DNA from: Dreissena polymorpha
Taxonomy: Eukaryota > Mollusca > Bivalvia > Myida > Dreissenidae
NCBI RefSeq assembly: GCF_020536995.1
Contig: NC_068359.1
Span: 88,477,829 to 88,541,828 of the forward strand
DNA length: 64,000 bases
Reading direction: 5' to 3'
Part shown: positions 1 through 24,577 of the stretch, piece after piece
Numbering within the stretch: the first letter of the stretch is position 1
How the letters are laid out: each line of letters opens with the position of its first letter
Notes under the pieces: model-generated
Told to the model about the DNA's origin: nothing
The model's database searches: none
The model's input: the letters and a program-made list of their open reading frames with translations, nothing else
Translations under genes and position numbers: made by a program

Positions 1-53
1 AAATATTACTTTAGTCTCTTATATAATCATTATAAACTACCAAGAAAAAGTAC

Positions 54-11712
<11,659 letters not shown>

Positions 11713-12429
11713 TTGCAGAAGATAGATGCTATAACACCTGTTTGTTTTTGTAAAGACCAGTCTTAACTAATGCACAAACCCGAATGTTACATTGTACATG
11801 TGATCTGTGATGTTTACAACGACAAACGTTTAGCCGTACAATCTTCTCATACGATAATGATATACATGAACTGAGCTAAAAATAAACCTGCGTGTGTGTT
11901 TACACTAATCTCTATATAGCGAACGTATCTGAATCGGTCATGTTTAAAAATTAAATCATTTAAAACTATGCAATCAAGACAAACTAAACAGGTGTAAAAT
12001 AAATTGAAATACAATAGTGTCAATTTTGATAGGAGCATCTACACATATCATATACACCGTTTCAGTCAAGAGATAGTAATAAACTCAAAAGTAGAACGAT
12101 ATTAAACTTCAACATCGATATCATTCACTGTAGCTGTTACCTCCCTTTATTTTGCACGTTTGTTCACACACAATTACGCATCAATTACGTTCAAAATTTA
12201 TTGTGTACTGTAAGACTGTTGATATTGAGATCATCCTTTTCGGGTTAATGTTGCGAACACGTTAGTTGTCTCCTTAACTAATCTTATACATTAATAATGT
12301 AATCATGCGCATGTCATGTTTAAACAGCAGTGTGTTGTGTGATAAATTATATGGAAATTCACCGGTGGTTAGCGTGAGGCTATGATATTAATTATTGAAA
12401 ACATCATTTTGAATGGAAAATAATCAAAT
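11713..12429. other. Region upstream of the BCO-like start; no gene seen
   Basis: AT-rich sequence 5' of the inferred start codon of the carotenoid dioxygenase. It may contain its 5' UTR and promoter. I see no coding exon, RNA gene or repeat I can name. Confidence 0.4.
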
Positions 12430-12686
12430 TATAACGGGCAAGAGCTGTCTCCATCGGAAGACATATGCCCCCGAACAACGCTTTTTCGAAACCTAAACGC
12501 GGACCCTAAGTCCAAGGTCAAGGTCAAAGGGGTAAACATATGTGTGCGTATGAAAAGGCCTTGTCCATAAAGGTTACATCTAACGCGACACAGAAGTTAT
12601 GAGCATTTTTTGAAACATAAACGCAAAGGTGTGACGGACAGACGGACAGTGCGATCACTATATGCCCTCCTTTGGGGGCATAAAAA
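12430..12686 (+). repeat. Dispersed repeat ending in GGGGGCAT, copy 2
   Basis: Same family as 4436-4922: GAAGACATATGCCCCCGAAC, AAGGTCAAGGTCAAAGGGGT, AACATAAACGCAAAGGTGTG and a short GACGGACAGACGGAC in place of the long array. The end is CTCCTTTGGGGGCAT. Confidence 0.75.
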
Positions 12687-13252
12687 TCAACTAATCTGAA
12701 AAAAATTGTTTTACTGTCATATATAAATATAACACGGTATTCAACCTGACAACAGGGTGCATCGCTTTTAATAGCCATTACTGCATCAATTTGCAGCGAT
12801 TTTCACGAACTTGGCCTTATTCAACGCAGAAATAAATTTCCTTTCTGGAAATGCACATATTTTTCAAAAACAGGGTCAAATTGTAAGAAATAACACGATA
12901 CACAACTCGCGTAACCTATTCGTCAACGATCTGACCCGATTCAAGTATATAATCTTCAGTGAAGATGCTAATCAGGGTCGACGCTTTCAACTTAAACTTT
13001 ATTTTTGCTCAATAGATACCGACAGATTCTGTCACCGTTATGCTTTTTATGCATTTACATTTAGTTATATTATTTTTTTTACAAAATTGAATCTTCATTT
13101 GGCAGAGGCACACTTTTTGAAATACTGCCTGTTTGCCTCTTTAATACCATGATTTTTTGTTTGCTCTATTAAGACTCTTTTTTCTTAGTCTTGCAGTATT
13201 GTTTTTAGCTTGGTTTGAATTGAAACTTTAACAAGTCTTCCCTGTTCCCCAG
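12687..13252. other. Spacer before the PIK3R4 exons; nothing recognised
   Basis: AT-rich. A 113-codon open frame (12811-13152) shows no family resemblance, no splice context and biased low-complexity composition, so I do not call it. No PIK3R4 kinase or HEAT exon is seen here. Confidence 0.4.
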
Positions 13253-13347
13253 GGGATGTGGATACGCCACGGCAGTGTGGGGTTTGTGTCGGCTGTCGCC
13301 CAGAATCTTAACATAGCCGATATCCATTGTAACCTGCTACCTGCCCT

Positions 13348-13660
13348 GAAGCCTTTCCTCAAATCTGAAATCATACAGATAGAGAAAGAGGTGGGTAAAA
13401 CATGTATCCTGCAATGATGTTCGCATATCTGCATCCCACAATGGTGTTTGTATTGATAAATTAACAGCAAATCAGATAAACGTAGCTTTATTTCCACCAT
13501 GGTTAAGCCATTCCTCAAATCTGACATCATACAGATAGAAAAAGAGGTGGGTACAAACATGTATCGTGCAATGATGTTCGCATATCTGTATCCCACAATG
13601 GTCTTTGTATTGATAAATTAACAGCTAATCAGATAAACTTAGCTATTTCCACCATGGTTA
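13348..13660 (+). repeat. Two-copy 156-bp tandem duplication of exon end plus intron
   Basis: The last ~40 bp of the first PIK3R4 exon, its GTGGGT donor and ~110 bp of intron (13348-13503) are repeated at 13504-13659 with a few differences. The second copy has no acceptor in front and would not be spliced as an exon on its own. Confidence 0.9.
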
Positions 13661-14644
13661 AGACAGTAAACACTGACAGAATTATAATATAAAAATCAAT
13701 GGGTTTTTTATGTAGCTGTTTTACTTGACTTCCGGTATTTTATGTTTGAAAAAATCATACATCAATGCAAAGCAAAGTAAAGAATAATTAGACAGTTTGA
13801 AAATAATTGAAGTCTCTGTAAGTAGTTGAGAGTAATTGCTATGTGAAAGGCACTTTCAGCTTGATAATAAATAAAATTCTAATGGGCTGTTGCTGAATAT
13901 GTCACTGAATGTTTTGCAGGTGTAGTGTCATTTTCTGCTTTGAATGGGTTTTACTGGATTAGTCATTGCCTATTTTTTGAAGCTGTTACTGAATAAGACA
14001 TTATTTCACAGTTGCTAAATGTTAAATTGCTGTTTTACAGATGCTGTAAGTCAATATGCCAATGTTTTACAGGCCCTGTACTAAACATGTCAATTACTGT
14101 TTTCCAGGTGTTGTTATTGAATACACTACAAGACCCCATTCCAAGGCCGGTGTTTGACTTTATTGTACGGTCCAACCTAGTGGAGCGCATTTTTTTCCAT
14201 ACTGAAGGTTCTTAGTTTTTATTTTTTGATTCAACTTGATGATATGTGTCAGCAATTGTCCAAAAATTGTTTTCATTTTCAAGTGAAGTCCATGTAATTA
14301 AAGCTTTCTGATATTTAAACCCTGTTGAGTCTTTGTCCATAGAAGCCAAAATAAGACTTTAGTTTGGACGTGGGGAGAATATCTAGGCAGATTTTTAATC
14401 TATTTGAATAATTTTGGTCTTTTGCAAAAAACAAATATGTGATCAAAACCATAAGTTTCTTTGATGAAAACAGTATACAACAACAACATCAACAACAACA
14501 ACATTACCTTTATTAAGCTCAAATCACAAATACAGTGACACTAGAGTATACAGTGACAATGCATCTTTTACAAAAAGTTATTAACACTTGTGACATGGTG
14601 TTAAACTTTATATAAAAACTGTGAACATATTTTGTGCATGTGAG

Positions 14645-14890
14645 CCTTGTTATGGGAAAACTGGTCTTAATGCATGTGCAAAAAAGTGTCGTCTTAGATA
14701 AGCCTGTGCAATCTGCATAGGCTAATCATGGAAGACACTTTCTGCTGGAAATTGAATTTTGCTAAGAAGAGAACAAACAATACCATAAAATAGCACGTGT
14801 TGTCCCTTTTCAGCCTGTGTAGACTGCATAGGCTAATCTGGGATGACACTTTACACACATGCATTAAGCCCTGTTTTCCCAGAACACAGT
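14645..14890. repeat. Palindromic MITE copy (family reference)
   Basis: Structure: TGGGAAAACTGGTCTTAATGCATGTGC, then AAGTGTCGTCTTAGATAAGCCTGTGCA, a loop with GCTAAGAAGAGA, then GCCTGTGTAGACTGCATAGG, GGGATGACACTTTACACACA and TGCATTAAGCCCTGTTTTCCCAG. Each arm is itself partly palindromic (AGCCTGTGCA / TGCACAGGCT), so the whole can fold as a cruciform. No coding capacity. Confidence 0.9.
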
Positions 14891-15059
14891 TCTTTTGTTT
14901 TACAGAAGCAGAGCTACATTCGTGGCATCAGTCGACAGGGACACAAACCTGACTACTCAGAACTGGATGATGCCATGACCCAGGTAACGGCATTCATTCG
15001 TACATAGTTTGTGCACAGGCAGGCTGACTAGCTCTCTGGCAAGACATCTAAAGTTCAGA

Positions 15060-15320
15060 TCCAAATGAGCCTCATTCTGAGAACACTTGGTTTAATTTAT
15101 GTGTGTGAAGAATCATCCCAGATTAGCCTGTGCAGTCAGCACAGGCTAATCAGGGCAGACACTTTCTGCTATCCTGGTATTTTTTTATAGCAAGTCTTTT
15201 CTGAACAAAAACCCAGTTAAGGCAGAAAGTATTGTCCCAGATTTGCCTGTATGGACTGCACAGGCTAATCTGGGAGGACATTTAACCCTAATGCATTAAA
15301 TCTGGATTTCCCAAAATGAG
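15060..15320. repeat. Palindromic MITE copy
   Basis: Contains CAGATTAGCCTGTGCAGTCAGCACAGGCTAATC and the closing TTAACCCTAATGCATTAAATC block. It lies in the PIK3R4 intron after exon 14906-14983. Confidence 0.85.
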
Positions 15321-15424
15321 GTTGAATTATTGACAGTTTGTTTGCTGTAGCCACATTGTTTTTTGGGAAATGGTCATGACATTGTTTCTAAGGCTTTTCT
15401 CCATCTAAACTGATTCAAGTACGG

Positions 15425-15750
15425 CCATTGTCTGAGCTATTGTCATAGCCAGCTGCCGTCCCGCGTCTGCCGTCCACGTCGTGCTAAAACTTTAACATTG
15501 ACTCTAAAATCTAAGTGCTTCCACCTACAACATCTAAACTTCATATGTAGCTGCACCTCGATGAGTTCTACACGCCACACCAATTTTTGGGTCACTAGGT
15601 CAAAGGTCAAGGTCACTGTGACCTGTAATATAAAACTTTAACATAGGCTCTAAAAACTTACCTTTCTTCCTTTTCATCTGACAAGCTTTCATTTATTCAA
15701 AACTGTACCCACAGCCGAGCGTTGGCCACCGCTATGCGGTGCTCTTGATC
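15425..15750 (+). repeat. Dispersed repeat with GTCACTAGGTCAAAGGTCAAGGT block
   Basis: Carries GCCGTCCACGTCGTGCTAAA, repeated AAAACTTTAACATNGNCTCTAAAA, GGTCAAGGTCACTGTGACC and the end block CCGCTATGCGGTGCTCTTG. A common bivalve repeat type; non-coding. Confidence 0.6.
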
Positions 15751-17510
15751 AACTTAAGCATGGCTTGCTTATCGTTTTACAAATATACAATAAAAATATA
15801 CACGGCATGAGATATGTTAGACTTTTAAAAGTATGCATTACTACTTTGAATATATTTTTATGTTATCAAAGTTCAGATGTTACAATAATTCTGGTTGATA
15901 AATATCAAAACTCAAGTGTTACAAGCAGAACACGCATAGGCATTTTTAAATACCTATTTTCCGATGTTAGAAGCACTTTCTTTCATCATTATATAACTAC
16001 AAATTTACAATCTTTCTCAATCCTCATAATTTAAAGACTTAATTTGTGACTTAGATTTTCGATACAGAAAGGGCAAGTGCTTGTTTTCATGTTTCAGGTA
16101 TTCAAAAAACTGACCTTTCTGGGATGTTCTGAGCAACATGAGGACAAGAACATTGTTATGAAAGACTTCATTCTGAAGCTGAACAGGGCCTGAGCTGGGT
16201 AAAACCAGTTTATAATTCCATTATCATTCATGTTGCTAAGACACATTTTATAAAATGTTACAAAATTGATCTACTGCACTGTATAGAGAAACATCCTGGT
16301 AAAGTAAGGTGCTTTTGTATGTATGGACAATTTCAAAACTTGATGCCTCCTTTTCTGTGGGGGCATAAGAATAAGAAGGGTACCCGGTACTTACCATGTA
16401 AAGGTATTTTATGTCTTTTAAAACCCAAAGTTTGAACTGGAAAATCAGAGGTACATGAAAACTGAAAAGCATTGGTGCTAGGGGGCTGAAACTTCACAAG
16501 CATACTATTCAGGATGTGAAGTTGCCCACCTCTAGATTTTGGTTCAGATGATACCAACATAAAAAGTAACACAAAAGGAATATGGGGGGCATCCGTATCT
16601 TGTGGACACATTTCTAGTTACACTTATAGTCTAAAGAATATATTTTTTGTCTGAAAATTTTGCATATTCAATATCTCATTATTCACTATAAGAAACTATG
16701 AAAATTTTCACTGTTGAATAACCTTAAGGTGTGGACGGTGGAAAAGCATGGAATTTAGGCTGGAAATATAAATGGAATATATATTCCAAACATTTGTGTT
16801 TACAAGTTCTCATTACCTGCTTGCCAGATTTCGTCCAAACTGTCACACCTCAATGACTTTTATGTTTAAATGAAGGTTAAGAAAGTACTTTCTGTTGCCA
16901 CTAGTTTTTTTCTAGTATGCCTCTGTGTATATATTTACACTTATGAATATATGCATCATCCCTAAATATCAATATAAATTCATTCATCAACAACGGAACA
17001 ACCTTTTCTGTGGAGATGATTGTAAAGAAAGGAATTTCCACTGTGACCAGTTTTGGCTGAACTTGCTTAATGTCCTTTTGTCCACTGTAGATAGCAACCT
17101 GAATGATTTTTTTCTGGATACCATATTGATGTAGAATATATGGATATTGAGTGGATTTGTCTGCGACCAAACAAGTGGCTGTGTTGAAATAGTTTCCCAT
17201 CGGATGCATATTATTTTCCTGATATATGTTTAATATGTTGAATTTCTTTGCCTAAAATAAGTATTGCATACATGTCAATACAAATATCAATGTAATATTA
17301 TATTTATGATAAATACAAGAGCCTTTATCCTTTGTTTTATTGGTACAAACATTCAGAAGAATGACACACTTGCAGACAAAGCATTACCAATATATGTATT
17401 TAATTACTAATACTGTTTATGTCTGCTCTTAGTTTCAAACATCATTTGTATTTCGTAGTTTAAAAAAACCCTGACTATTCCTTGGACACATAGATTTGTG
17501 GATTTTTTAA

Positions 17511-17777
17511 TGCCCCCGGATCGAATGATCAGGTGTATATTGTTGTTGGCCTGTCGGTCTGTCATTGTATGTGTCTGTCTGTCTGTCATTGTATGTGTGT
17601 GTCTGTCCCAAAACTTTAACCTTGGCCATAACTTTTTCAATATTGAAGATGCAACTTGATATTTAGCATGCATGTGTTTCTCATTGAGCTGAACATTTTT
17701 AGTGGTGAAAGGTCAAGGTCATCCTCCAAGGTCAAATGTCAAATATATGGCTTCAAAGCGGCTCAGTAGGGGGCATT
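17511..17777 (+). repeat. ATGCCCCC-ended dispersed repeat, copy 2
   Basis: Begins ATGCCCCCGGATCGAATGATC, contains CTGTCTGTCATTGTATGTGT runs and AAAGGTCAAGGTCAT, and ends TAGGGGGCATTATG. Inverted relative to 1246-1480. Confidence 0.75.
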
Positions 17778-18187
17778 ATGTTTCACAAACACAGCTTTTG
17801 TTTAGAAATAAAAAGGAATTTGAATAAAATATTTTCTGATGTGTTTGCGTTTACTTCATGGAGTGGTCAACCAATGAAATCAACAAATTAATGTCCCACA
17901 AATTATAATCATTTTACAGTAATTATCTTTTTGCAAGATGATTTGAATCCCCAGTTTTATTGATAGGACACAATAAATATTGACCATTCAAAGTTTCTCC
18001 ATTTCCCTAGCTCTGACACTATGTCCCAAGCCTCGTCCGATGTGAAGCGAGATCACATTTACCTGACCAGCCTGGTGACCAGGATTCCTACACGGAGACA
18101 CGCTGACCTCAACAAGTCCAGCCAGTCCAAGACTGACCCGGCCTCAAGCATGTACGAAGACTTTGTAGGGTTAATATATGAAGGAGT

Positions 18188-18436
18188 CATCCTCTAGGGA
18201 AAACTGGGCTTAATACATGTGGGTTAAGTGTCCCACTTGATTTGCATGCGCAGTCCAAAGAGACTAATCAGGGATGGCAATTTCAGTGCGTATGGTATTT
18301 TTGAATTAAAGGAAGTCTCTTCTTAATGAAAATCTAGTTTAGGCAGAAAGTGTCGTCCCAGACAAGCTTGCTTGGACTGATTATCTGTGACAACACTTAG
18401 CCTACATGCATTAAGCCCTGTTTTCCCAGAGCGATG
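18188..18436. repeat. Palindromic MITE copy
   Basis: Starts TCCTCTAGGGAAAACTGGGC, ends ATTAAGCCCTGTTTTCCCAG. It lies just after the PIK3R4 exon at 18011-18151. Confidence 0.85.
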
Positions 18437-19934
18437 CGCATATAGTTTAACACTAGTTATTTAAGCTTGATTGAATCAAAACCTTGGACTTAAAGTACTG
18501 TTTTTTTAATAGCCTTAAAACACTATACGAATGTGGATCTAACATTGAGTCCTCCTGAGAGTAGGATGTACACTATTTTCACTACACCTTTGTATTCAAC
18601 TCAATTCTTGTGTATAGTTAAGCAAGGGACTTTAGCATATTTAAAGCTTCAATGTATGTTTTGTTAAAAATCATAGGTTGATATCTCAAGCTCTTTTTTT
18701 TACTACATAATTATTTTATGTCAACAATTTATATAACACTGATGTTTCTTTTTGATATGGATGATTTTTTAAACTTTTATAATATTATCATAATTTCAGT
18801 GGAATTCGGTCTTTTGCATTAGCAAATTTATGCATAAAGCTGAACAATGTCCTCTATACACATTTTATTAAGACAACAAACATATGCAACTGTAATCAAA
18901 ATGTTATTTAATAACCCTGATCCCTAAAACACATGCATTATGTTTGTGCTTTAAACATTTGATATGAACCAATTTCAAAACCTTATGTTTTCATTTAACA
19001 GAAAGAGGAAGGGAGCAACACTAGATTCTCAAGCCTCAACCATGGTTAGTTATATACAAATGATAAAGTGGTTTGGGGCACAAGTAACTTGTTGTTTATA
19101 TGGTTTATCTATTTGTTTAATACACAACTTATCAAAATATCATGGGTCCTACAATTTTGGAATTAATATCAAAGACATTCTGAACCTGATTATTAAAATA
19201 AGGACAAAACAACCACTTTTGAGTCATTTTCTTGGGTAAAACCTTTGCTTAGTCCCTTATGAATAATCATTTCAATACTGGGAGCAAGATCAACCTCCGA
19301 ACCACAGCCAAAGGATGTCTGTTTACTGACACAGTTTGAATAAGGTATGTAACAGCATGGAATTCCAAATATAATGGATTTTTTTTTACATAATTTATAA
19401 AACTTTACAGGAAAGAAGATCTATATCACTAAACACTGGTATATGTTTGCTCACATAATACTGTACAATCATTTTTATTCATTAACATAAATAGATTGCT
19501 TTGAAAAAAAGGAATTTTTTCATGGACACGTACATTATTTGATTTCTGATTTTTGATAAAAAAATTGCAATGGTCATTTTCTAATGTGTTTGTGTAAAAT
19601 TTGTGGATGGGCCAATCCACAAAATTAACAGAAACTAATGTCCCATGAATACTGATGATTTTGCAGTATTTTACATTCCACATTTGTAAACCAGCGTTTT
19701 GCCTTTACATTCATAGAACCCCGAGTGGAAAAGCATGTTTGGCTCAACATCCTCCGATAGGTCTCTCAGCTCGTCCCCAAAATCAAAAACGCTTCTGAAG
19801 CCTGAAACCAAACCAGCCAAACCCCTGACTGGTTCCCAGTCAAGCTCCACTGGCAGCACTCTACCCACCCTGGATGCACTCAGGGGAGATAAGAACGCAC
19901 AACAAAGTAGGTGTTTTAGCTCACATATGAATCA

Positions 19935-20195
19935 TTTAGCCCCTGTCTGGGAAAACGGGGCTTAATACATAAGCGTAAATTGTTGTCGCATATTAGCCTG
20001 TGCTGTCAGCACAGACTATTCAAAGATAACCCTTTTAGTTGTAACTGGATTTTAAGAAGAGACTTCCTTTTAGCAAAACAAAAAACCATAAAAGCTTAAA
20101 GGGTTGTCCCTGATTAGCCTGTTAGGTATGAACAGGCTTATCTGGGACAACACTTTGCACACACATGTTATAAGTCCCATTTTTCCAGAACAAAG
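19935..20195. repeat. Palindromic MITE copy
   Basis: Starts CCCCTGTCTGGGAAAACGGGGCTTAATAC and ends ACACATGTTATAAGTCCCATTTTTCCAG, 29 bp beyond a PIK3R4 exon. Confidence 0.85.
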
Positions 20196-20984
20196 CTCAT
20201 GTTTTCTTGGAAGAGCAGATTGGGTCATTGCCATCATTACTAAACATAGATAAGTGATGTCCTTAAAAAACAAAAAACAAATTAGAGCCATTGTGTTTAA
20301 GCTTCATACATCAATACTTTATAACCAGACCCAGCATGGGATTAGATTTGAAGTGTCAAGGACGTTGATGGTAAAAAAAGTGTATTCTCAAGATATTGAA
20401 AACAAAATAACTAGACATAAAAAAGACAAAAGCTCAAAATCAAGGATTAGTTGTCTTGAGAGATATTTCGCACATTATAATTTTTTTAATTTCTTGATAG
20501 CAAAAACAACTAAATTTAGCAATAAAAATATGCTTGTGCTTCATGCCTTGTATTTCAATACTTACTTCACCACCAAATATTTTTTCAATATATAAAGTTT
20601 TCTTTAAAATGCCTATTGGTGATCATTACTGGAAGTTTTTTCAGCATTTAAAAAATACTGTTTGTTTGATATAAACTTGTTATGCAAAATTGGCTTTTTC
20701 ACATGATTCCTGTTTTACCTATCTATTTCAGCCCGATATGCTCCATGCAAGTTTGAGCTGCGTGACCGGATCAGAAAGCGCCGTGGTCAGTACTCATCAG
20801 ACATGGCATGCCGTGATCTCCTCGAGGGCATCGCCTGAGAGAACCGACCTCCCCCCTAGCAACTGGCGACCTCGGGGCCTGCTGGTGGCTCATCTGCATG
20901 AACACAGGGGGCCCATTAACAGGTTACTTGGAATATTCCTTGAGAATTGAGACGATATTTGATGATTCTGTTGTGATGCTCCCC

Positions 20985-21345
20985 CAAATTTTTTTTGGGG
21001 GGGAGCATATAGTCGCCGCTTCGTCTGTCCGTGCGTGTGTCCGTCCGTCCGTGCAATTTTTGTCCGGGCTATTTCTCAGCAATTAATGACCGGAATTCAA
21101 TTAAACTTTATGGGAAGCTTCACTACCAAGAGGAGATGTGCATATTATCGGCCGGTTCTGGTCGGATGATTTTTCACAGAGTTATGGCCCTTTGAAATTT
21201 TCCATTAACTGTACATATAGCGCAATTCTTGTCCCCCGAACTACTAGACTTGTCCTTATATCTGAATATATAGTGCAATATCGTGACAAAAAAAACTCTG
21301 GGGAGCATCATCCGTCTCCGACGGTTTCTTGTTTTTTAGAGTAGC
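20985..21345 (+). repeat. Dispersed repeat with GGGGGAGCAT / GTCCGTCCGTCC head
   Basis: Poly-T/poly-G head TTTTTTTTGGGGGGGAGCAT, then GTCGCCGCTTCGTCTGTCCG, a body with GGCTATTTCTCAGCAATTAA, and the end GGGGAGCATCATCCGTCTCCGACGG. Intronic. Confidence 0.65.
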
Positions 21346-21784
21346 ACAGCCAATCAATAACCAAATGTAGTTTTTTATGATTTGTTAATAAAAATCAATT
21401 GTCAAAAGAAACCAACAGATCCTCTTTTGCGTGTTATGAATGCTATTCAATGTTTGTTTAGCTGAACAGTTTAGTTGGCATTAGTACATCACATAAAATA
21501 ATGATATCATTACACAATGAAAATTATTTTTCATAATTTTTTCTCACTGTTTGATATAGGGAATTACCAAATGAATATTTCATTTTTAACCACACATGAG
21601 CAAAACTGTATCTATGTTATCAAGCATAACATCCCAAACAAGTCTGATGTTGAGGGTCATTATTAGCAAACATGAGATTTAAACTTTAACTCCAGCTTAA
21701 TTTTGTCAAAGGTGTTTAGAATCTTTATAACATGCAGGAGCACTTCTTGTTAATGCATTGATTGTTCCACCTCTTATAAAGGGC

Positions 21785-21930
21785 CCCTTGGAAAAGTAGC
21801 GTAATCTTCTGCATTTGGAGATGAAGCCTTAAATCTAGTAAGAAAGGTCTTAAATAAAATAAAACTTTCTAAAGGACTACAAATGCGTGAAAATAAGTAT
21901 CTAAGTGGTAAAAGGTTAACCAATGGTGTT
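21785..21930. repeat. Two-copy diverged repeat, copy 1
   Basis: The segment TTTGGAGATGAAGCCTTAAAT..CTTTCTAAAGGACTACAAA..GTATCTAAGTGGTAA matches 24450-24560 in the same orientation at low identity. Function unknown. Confidence 0.5.
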
Positions 21931-22329
21931 AATGAAATGATGCATATATCTGCGTGTATCATAGATGTGAAAACAATCATCTCTGCAATGTTTATTTCAG
22001 ACTGGCGGTGTGTCATGACCATAGCTTGTTTGCCACCTGTTCCAACGACAGCCAGGTGACATTGAGGGAATGTGGAAGACTAGAAGGAAAAAACATTGCA
22101 AATTGCTAAAAGTCACCTTGAAATTAGGTATCTTTGTTATTTAGTCTTCCATATGGTCTCATAGTTTAGTTCTAATATATTATTGTTTAAATTATTGAAT
22201 GTGTTCAGATCAGTTTGTTAAATTGGACGTGATTTGGGTTTATGTCCAGATCATTGGTGAAATTAAATGATTATAATGTTAATATGCTGATATAAAAGCA
22301 TGCATCATAATACATACTTTGATAAATTA

Positions 22330-22640
22330 TCATCACAACCATATTCTGCACTACCTATCATCATCATAATCATCACCACCACATTCATCACACCATAATC
22401 ACCACATTTTCACCATCACAATAATTTTTATCAACATAATTATAATCATTGTCATCTTAATTATCATCATCCCCATCATCACTGTTACCACAAACATCAT
22501 ATCCACCACTTTTCTCATCATTCATTTCCACCACCACAATCTTCATTATCATCACGACCATCACCAGGACCACCTTCATCATTATCACCAACAACACGGT
22601 TATTATAATCACTTCCAAAACAATCATCGCCATTACCACC
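22330..22640 (+). repeat. Degenerate CAT/ATC/CAC-rich simple repeat
   Basis: About 300 bp built of CATCAT, ATCATC, CACCAC and TCACCA triplets and near-triplets on the plus strand. Minus-strand frames here read as low-complexity GDDND/VVMIM strings and are not genes. Confidence 0.9.
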
Positions 22641-22912
22641 AAGATATTTCTTTGCATCTGTATTTATACTTAGGGTTGGTGATAACACATCTACACAAAA
22701 AGTGAGCTTTGAGCACCCAAAAACCAGTTTTAACCACCCCATGAGATGCTATGCTGTGACTGTTCTGATAAGGAGGTGATTGACCCTAGTTTTATGAATT
22801 TCTGTTTGTTTTGTCGTGTGATTTGATCATTTGATCAGTTGCCTTCATTAAAGGCTATTGCTTATACAACTAGAGATGTTACATTGTTATATGAACCTCT
22901 TTATTAATACGA

Positions 22913-23170
22913 GCGTTCTTCTCATCTGGGAAAACTAAGCCAAATGCATGTGCTGAATGTGTCATCCCAGATTAGCCTGTGCAGTCCACACAAGCTATTC
23001 AGGTACGACACTTTCCACTTTAATGAAATTTTTCGTTTAAAGGTCTAATGTAAAAAAGATGATTCAGTTTAGGCATTAAGGGTTGTCCAGACAAGCCTGT
23101 GCGTACTGGCCAGGTAATGTGGGACGACACTGTGCACATGCATTAAGCCCAGTTTTCCTAGAATGAGGCT
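22913..23170. repeat. Palindromic MITE copy
   Basis: Starts CTTCTCATCTGGGAAAACTAAGCC and ends TGCACATGCATTAAGCCCAG. It ends ~20 bp before the acceptor of the PIK3R4 exon at 23191. Confidence 0.85.
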
Positions 23171-23574
23171 CATAGAGTACATTAATACAGACATGTCAAT
23201 GCCCATGACGTTTCGAGGGACAGGTGAAGCTTCTCACATTCTTTGAGGGCTCCAATTCATTGGCTGCCACTGACAAGGGTGCTATTAATGTTTATGAGTA
23301 AGTATGTGCGCCATGAATTTGTCATATGGTAAAACATTATGCATGATTATTAAAAAATTAAATAGGTTTACTGTCAATGTACTCTGTAATAAATTAATTG
23401 GATCCTAGATTGTCAATTGAAATAACTAAAGAAAAAACAAAGTATTAAACAAAATATTTTGACTAATTGTTTGCCATATTATATTTCAAAGTATCGGTAT
23501 TGAAGTACTCCCTATACTACATATGAACATGAATATTTGAATTCTCCTTTAAACAAAAATCCACTTAATGAGGA

Positions 23575-23668
23575 AATTGTTAACCCTGATTAGCCCATGT
23601 GGACTGCACAGGCTAATTTGGGACAACATTTTATGCACATGCTTTAAGCCGCTTTTTCCCAGAGACAG
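23575..23668. repeat. Half copy of palindromic MITE
   Basis: Only the right arm remains (CTGATTAGCCCATGTGGACTGCACAGGCTAATTTGGG.. to CGCTTTTTCCCAGAG), immediately upstream of a PIK3R4 acceptor. Confidence 0.75.
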
Positions 23669-24449
23669 GCCCAAATAAAAGAACCCTCAGCTATTTGACA
23701 CTGTACTGGTCCCTACCTTCCGGTGTTGGCTCTGGCAAGACTACAGAGGTGGACTCCCGAACTGTGAACCTTCAGCACCATGGACAGCTGGTAGACATGA
23801 CACACTTTGATACATGTCCGCATATCCCTTTCCCGCTCAGGAACAAAGTGAAATGGCCATATGCAACCAGCATCAAACCAGAACATCCTGCGAGTAACTT
23901 AAACACCAGAGAAGCAGTATAAAAGGGCCACACACTCACACAATATCTAATTTTCAGTTGTACACTGGTGTGTAAACAGCAGAAAACAAACATGATTATT
24001 TTCATAATATTTCAGTGCGTATTTAATATTTTCCAATGAAATTTGGCATACATATACTTTAGTATACAAACATTATGTATGTGTAAATTGGTGGTTGGAA
24101 GTTATTGACTTACAGAAAAAGATTTATATTGTCTGCTTGAAATTCAAATTTCCTTGTAAATGCTAATCACCGCCCAAAGGTTATGAACTTCTCTCAGCCA
24201 GTAGCTAGCGAATGACTCATGTCAAGTTTACATGTAAATACAGATTCAACAGTATACCAAATGCTGTCTGCTAAAACACATGTTTCTATTTATAAACACT
24301 CTAATGTAAGCAGCAAATCACTGACAGAGTAACCCAGCCTACTAGTTAATGTTGGTTAATATTTTATCACCGCAAAATCAAGCAAGTGACTTTTAAGTAA
24401 CTGGCAGGCTGTTCAGGTTTTATATAGTTTGCTGCGTATCTGTATCCTA

Positions 24450-24560
24450 GGGTTGGAAATGAAGCCTTTAGAATTTGAATTGTTTAGAAAGGTGCTCAAT
24501 ATAATTTCATTTTCTAAGGGGCTACAAACAGGGCAAAATGCGTATCTGAATGGTAATGGG
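24450..24560. repeat. Two-copy diverged repeat, copy 2
   Basis: Matches 21785-21930 (TTGGAAATGAAGCCTTTAGA, TTTTCTAAGGGGCTACAAAC, GTATCTGAATGGTAATGG). Confidence 0.5.
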
Positions 24561-24577
24561 AAAACCAACAATTATTT

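Noticed and set aside
12811-13152. 113-codon plus-strand open frame
   Set aside because: No recognisable motif, AT-driven composition, no flanking splice or promoter evidence.
15765-16034. 89-codon plus-strand frame before the 16098 exon
   Set aside because: AT-rich intron sequence with no homology to the PIK3R4 linker and no acceptor in phase.
22330-22740. Low-complexity minus-strand frames rich in D, N, V and M
   Set aside because: Products of the CAT/ATC simple repeat.
23772-24005. Minus-strand 77-codon frame
   Set aside because: Antisense shadow of the PIK3R4 exon 23691-23815 and its intron.
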